Part shown: positions 51,782 to 55,042 of the stretch, in pieces
How the letters are laid out: every line of letters begins with the position of its first letter
How positions within the stretch are numbered: position 1 is the first letter of the stretch
NCBI GenBank assembly: GCA_004335835.1
Contig: RWJK01001835.1
Location: forward strand, 6,355-61,396
Source of the DNA: Scenedesmus sp. ARA3
Taxonomy: Eukaryota > Chlorophyta > Chlorophyceae > Sphaeropleales > Scenedesmaceae
Direction: 5' to 3'
DNA length: 55,042 nucleotides
The notes under the pieces: model-generated
Told to the model about the DNA's origin: nothing
Database searches by the model: none
The model's input: only the letters and a program-made list of their open reading frames with translations
Translations under genes and position numbers: made by a program

Positions 51782-53714
51782 TGGGGGCAGCAGCAGCATA
51801 CTTGGCAATGTTCATTGACAGGCACGTATCTGCAACTTGCAACGGCATTGGCTGCAGCAGCAACAGCACGCATGGATACTGCCCATGCACAGAACACAGG
51901 AACCTCGTAAAAGCCACACACTGCATTGCTGGATCTGCACCAGCCAACGCTTGCTCCTGCGAATGGCACTATCACACTACGCGGCATATGCACCTAGTCA
52001 CATGTCATGTGCACACCACCAGCTTCATGCACCACCACACAATGCACGACACAGAGCAGCCTAACACCTTGCTCACCTTCCAGTGTGGCCGTGCTACTGC
52101 CAGCACCATACCAGGCAGACCAGCGCCAGTGCCCACATCAATCACCCGCAACTGCTGCTGCTGCTGCTGTGCTGGCGCAGGTTTCTCTGCACTGTCGTCA
52201 TCTGCTGCCCTACGACCTGTGCGCCGCACCCTGCTGCTGCCACTGCTGCTGGTACTGCTGCTGCCGCTGTTGCTGCTGCTGCTGCTGATGCTATTGCCGA
52301 CCTTGCCGCCGCTGCTGCTGCTGCTGCTGCTGCAGCAGTAGCTGTCGATCACTGGCAGCAGCGCCAGGCTGTCCTCAATGTGGCGCTGCCAGGCCTCGTC
52401 AGGATCACGGATAGCTGCAGACATGAGGCACATGATCAATACTGTTGGCTTGGTTGACAACTTAGAGGGTTGTGAGTTTGAACAATGCTACATCTGTACA
52501 GACATACGACTGCAATAACAGCTGTAACAGTGATGTGCTGCTGCCAGGCCTCATTGAGATCACGGACAGCTGCAGGCGTGCAGCACAAACTGACATATCA
52601 AGGGTACGTTGATCATCATCAACACATATCTGTCCTCCAGATGCAGTGTGTATTGTGTGTGCTACCACACACAGTACGTATCAAGCATGCCCTGCAGTAC
52701 AGCTGCCGCTTCCATTGCTGCAGCTAACGGTGTGCCTCACATGTGAGCTTCATGCATTCATCGTTGGGCAGGCTTGCACACTGCGGCACTGCTGATATCC
52801 AAGTGACCTGACTTGCGCCCGGAGCTGTGAGTCTGGTTTTCATGAACAACGTGTGCCTCACCTGTGAGGTTCATGCTCTTGTTCACCTGCAGCATGTGGG
52901 CCAGGTAGCGCTGCAGCTGCTGTACCTGCTGGGGAGAAAGCAACTCTGCAAACAGCGCTTGACCACTGCTGCTGCTGCTGCTGCTGCTGGACGCAGGTGT
53001 ATGATCAGTGCTGTTGCCGGCAGATAAAGACTGCTGCGGTTGAAGACTGCTGCTGTCTTCCTGCTGTTGCTCTGTTACAGCCTGCTGCTGCTGCTGCTGT
53101 TTTGCAGCAACTGCGCTTCTTTCTGCCTGGGCTTGTCCGCTCACTTCATACCAGGCAGGGCCGTTCGCTGCAGCATCCTCATGCGATTGCTGCTGTTCTG
53201 CTGGTCCTTTTGCTGCTGCTGCTGCAGATTGTCTTGGTTGCCCAGCGGTGGACGGCTTTGCTGCTTTGCCTGAGCGGCTGAAACGGCTGCGCACCTGCCG
53301 GGATGGATGTGCAGTGCTTCTGCTACGTCTGCTGTCGCTACTGTCTGTTTTATCGCGTGATTCTATACTGCCACTGAGGTTGTCATCTGTACTGCTGCTG
53401 CTGCTGCTGCTGCGGCGGCTGCCGTGCGGTCTGACTTGCTTGGCAGGTACGCCAGCAAAAGCGCTGCTGCTGGTGCTGCTGGTGCTGCCATCCTCTGCCA
53501 GTGACGCATGTGCTCTGCACGCGCCTCTGATGCTGCTGGCTGTGAGCCCAGAAGGTGTTCTGCTGCTGTTGTTGCCGGCAAATGGCATGGATGGCAGCAC
53601 TACGGGTGTGGTACATGGTGCACACCTGGACCAAACAGCTGTGTGCTGCAGTGTGGCAGGCACATGGACTCTGCACCCGGTGCTTGGATATGTAGAGATT
53701 TGTGCAAGCGACAT
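49571..53714 (-). CDS. rsmG: RsmG-type 16S rRNA (guanine-N7) methyltransferase, plastid-type
   Basis: Six exons, 53714-52862, 52414-52077, 51741-51678, 51374-51307, 51057-50941 and 49750-49571, splice in phase to 539 residues. The conserved core starts near residue 255: [50 protein letters not shown], the SAM-binding [50 protein letters not shown] and [10 protein letters not shown]. The end, [17 protein letters not shown], is the signature tail of plant RsmG. Bacterial RsmG methylates the 530-loop guanine of 16S rRNA; plant homologues act in plastids. Bacterial RsmG is about 210 residues, so here there is a ~250-residue Ser/Gln-rich N-terminal extension (transit peptide plus low complexity) and a ~60-residue Ser-rich insert just before the SAM motif. 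Exons 1, 2, 4, 5 and 6 have decoys. Confidence 0.95.
49820..50066 (-). repeat. Two decoy copies of RsmG exon 6 start
   Basis: Acceptor plus [20 protein letters not shown] starts at 50066 and 49871, before the true terminal exon at 49750 (spacing 195 and 121). The first copy keeps about 118 exon bases, through QRTAVVA, and stays open for long, so it is easily mistaken for the real last exon. Only the copy at 49750 has the conserved plant C-terminus. Confidence 0.95.
50438..50885 (-). repeat. Five decoy copies of RsmG exon 5 end
   Basis: Copies of [10 protein letters not shown](H/N)PQ plus donor end at 50828, 50726, 50624, 50522 and 50438. The true boundary is 50941. Spacing is 113, 102, 102, 102 and 84. 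The middle copies share intronic GTGCGTGCAAGTTATGC and a block with GCCTGCTTTGCGCATTG. This is the longest array in the window and the most regular. Confidence 0.97.
51465..51490 (-). repeat. Decoy copy of RsmG exon 4 start
   Basis: tgtgcag plus GGCTGGACAATG lies near 51486, about 112 bases upstream of the true exon start at 51374. Confidence 0.8.
51751..51779 (-). repeat. CTG tract at RsmG exon 3 acceptor
   Basis: On the sense (minus) strand, about nine CTG units run into CCGCCACCAG just before exon 3 at 51741. Confidence 0.85.
52528..52575 (-). repeat. Decoy copy of RsmG exon 2 start
   Basis: CCTGCAG plus CTGTCCGTGATCTCAATGAG (cf. [10 protein letters not shown]) lies about 158 bases upstream of the true exon at 52414, with one change disturbing the motif. 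Confidence 0.85.
52730..52765 (-). repeat. Decoy copy of RsmG exon 1 end
   Basis: ATGAAGCTCACAT followed by gtgaggcacacc copies the exon 1 end (MNLT) and donor, about 120 bases past the true boundary at 52862. Confidence 0.85.
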
Positions 53715-54282
53715 GGTTGACTATCTTTTAAATTCCAGCAACCAATGTTGCTGCTGCTGCTGCTGCTGCTGGTCGACCTGCTGCGCTCTGTCGCGGCCCA
53801 CGTGCAGCCTTGCAGTACAAACAAACTAAACTAAAGGCAGCAGAAACCTTCACGGCTGGCCAGGTTGAAAGTTCGCGGTCAAGTGCTGTGCATCGCTGTA
53901 CAGTATGGCAGGTACGCAACGACAGCTCGGCGGGCCACCAGCTGTTCACCACTGTGCTTGCAGTTCTTTGACGCTAACGGAAACCATGCTAGAGAATATT
54001 CAACTTTACTGTCAGCACAAAGTGCTTCACCAAACCCTAAGTAGTTATAACAGGCTTCATCGGTAGAACTGTGAGCGGCTGCTCACATTGTACGTGTTGC
54101 ACTCCATTGGTGATGCATGAGATAGCAAGGTGATGCTATCGACAAGTGCAATTGGTGCAATCCCCTGTCGCAGGAGGCAAGCAGCTGGCCATGATGATCT
54201 GGCAACACCGCAACAGCAGTGGCCAGCTGGCGCAAGGGCCTGACGCAGCCTGATCCTTTTCAGGGTAGAAGCAACTTGCCTG
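53715..54282. promoter_or_regulatory. Upstream region of RsmG
   Basis: This 568-base stretch precedes the RsmG start and should hold its promoter. A CTG run (53750-53770) encodes nothing clear. No defined motif is visible. Confidence 0.35.
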
Positions 54283-54843
54283 ATGAGCTCGTTATATCAG
54301 TATGTGAGCTTCTTTGAGCAGTCTAACAAATGGAGGGCAAACTTTAGCAACAAGAGCAAGTTCAGTCTGGAAGGCCTTGGCCCTACGCTGAGCACGCCGC
54401 TGCGGCTCACGGAGCTGGAGGCAGCCAAGGATGCAGCCAGGCGAGTCATCAGGAGTGAACCTACATCATTGACGAAAGCAGTTTTAAAAGGATTCCTGAA
54501 GCTGAGGTGTAAGGCAGCAGCAGTAGAGAAGCTGCTGCTGCAATGCTGTGGCTTGAAGGAGGGCCTCAAGGCGATTTCAATCCTCATGCATGCCATAGCA
54601 TGCGCAGTAATAACAAGCAGTCATATTCTCCCTGGTTTGAGATCTGTATGTGTACACGATTATGCTAATGTAGAGGTTAGCAAGGTTGATTGCTTGCTGC
54701 GTCATTACAGCAGATGCTGGGCCCTGTGTAAAAAGAAGATACGCACGTGTAGCACTGCACCGGCCGCGTGCAAGACTGGCAGCAGGGTGCAAGCAAAGGG
54801 AATTGTTGAAGTGTTGTATCGAAAAACCATGCCTGTTGGTTGA
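54283..54843 (+). CDS. Possible AP2-like DNA-binding ORF
   Basis: An open frame of 186 codons begins at ATG 54283. Residues 4-60 (YQYVSFFEQSNKWRANFS, then LGPTLSTPLRLTELEAAKDA) resemble the AP2/ERF fold pattern: aromatic-x-VS, KW-x-A, LG, T-x-EAA-x-DAA. A basic, Leu-rich stretch follows (LTKAVLKGFLKLRCKAAAVE). The second half (from about residue 105) looks non-coding, so the true exon may end earlier at a donor such as the one near 54675. Upstream exons are likely, since an AP2 domain rarely starts a protein. The match is by eye and weak. An unrelated chance ORF remains possible. Confidence 0.35.
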   Translation: MSSLYQYVSFFEQSNKWRANFSNKSKFSLEGLGPTLSTPLRLTELEAAKDAARRVIRSEPTSLTKAVLKGFLKLRCKAAAVEKLLLQCCGLKEGLKAISILMHAIACAVITSSHILPGLRSVCVHDYANVEVSKVDCLLRHYSRCWALCKKKIRTCSTAPAACKTGSRVQAKGIVEVLYRKTMPVG

Positions 54844-55042
54844 TCATTTGCCAACAATAACTGAGAGGCGGTGTTGCTGCTGCGCCATCTCTGCTGCTGC
54901 TGCTGCTGCCGCTGCTGCTGCTGCTGTGCTGGTTCTCGCAACATCAGGGCGTCAGAGCATTTGTTGCTCTGATGCCTGCAATTCCTTTACTTGGGCGGTA
55001 TTCTATTTTGCTCGCCTTCCTCTCCACGAACCCACATTACCC
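54844..55042. other. Right edge with CTG run
   Basis: CTG-rich sequence at 54889-54926 with nothing else recognisable. If the AP2-like ORF is real, this may be intron. Confidence 0.4.

Overview
This window is nuclear DNA from a eukaryote, most likely a chlorophyte green alga. Chlorophyceae or Sphaeropleales is my inference from the features below, not from a search. The genes are densely interrupted by GT-AG introns. The proteins are typical of plants and algae: a mitochondrial 2-oxoglutarate dehydrogenase E1, a ROF1-type FKBP-TPR immunophilin, an ATG11 autophagy scaffold, a MAM33/p32 mitochondrial matrix protein, a plastid-type RsmG methyltransferase and a TBC Rab-GAP. CAG/CTG triplet runs are abundant in exons, introns and UTRs. 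TGTAA, the usual chlorophyte poly(A) signal, lies 250-700 bases past several stop codons. There is no sign of bacterial operons, rRNA, tRNA or CRISPR.

Layout. 1-274: edge ORF (-). 1410-3934: unrecognised three-exon gene (-). 4498-10940: 5' half of 2-oxoglutarate dehydrogenase E1 (+), running into a 50-N gap at 11012-11061. 11287-13374: 5' part of an unrecognised secreted protein (-), running into the same gap from the other side. 14315-22415: 13-exon FKBP-TPR protein (-). 23570-24492: small secreted protein with three internal repeats (+). 26558-26744: 187-N gap, followed by a partial ORF. 27815-30712: TBC-domain protein (+). 34809-38740: MAM33 (+). 41749-48960: ATG11-like protein (-). 49571-53714: RsmG (-). 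54283-54843: weak AP2-like ORF (+). By splicing exons by eye at AG/GT sites, I got continuous reading frames for the FKBP, TBC, MAM33, ATG11 and RsmG genes (618, 358, 249, 1375 and 539 residues) and for the OGDH 5' part (437 residues up to exon 10).

The outstanding observation is structural. In every multi-exon gene except the two-exon secreted-repeat gene, introns hold tandem, slightly decayed copies of the exon edge next to them, with the splice site attached. Copies of an exon start, including its AG acceptor, lie upstream of the exon. Copies of an exon end, including its GT donor, lie downstream. Arrays have one to five decoys, mostly spaced 85-170 bases apart. The real coding copy is always the one joined to the exon body, so the protein is unchanged, but each gene is littered with decoy splice sites. 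I know of no named element that does this. Segmental duplication of AG|GT-containing sequence is an established route to new introns, and this may be a genome where a related process is very active.

The genes serve general cell functions: TCA cycle, protein folding, vesicle traffic, autophagy, mitochondrial matrix and plastid rRNA modification. They do not form one pathway. What they share is the exon-edge duplication and CTG tracts at many acceptors.
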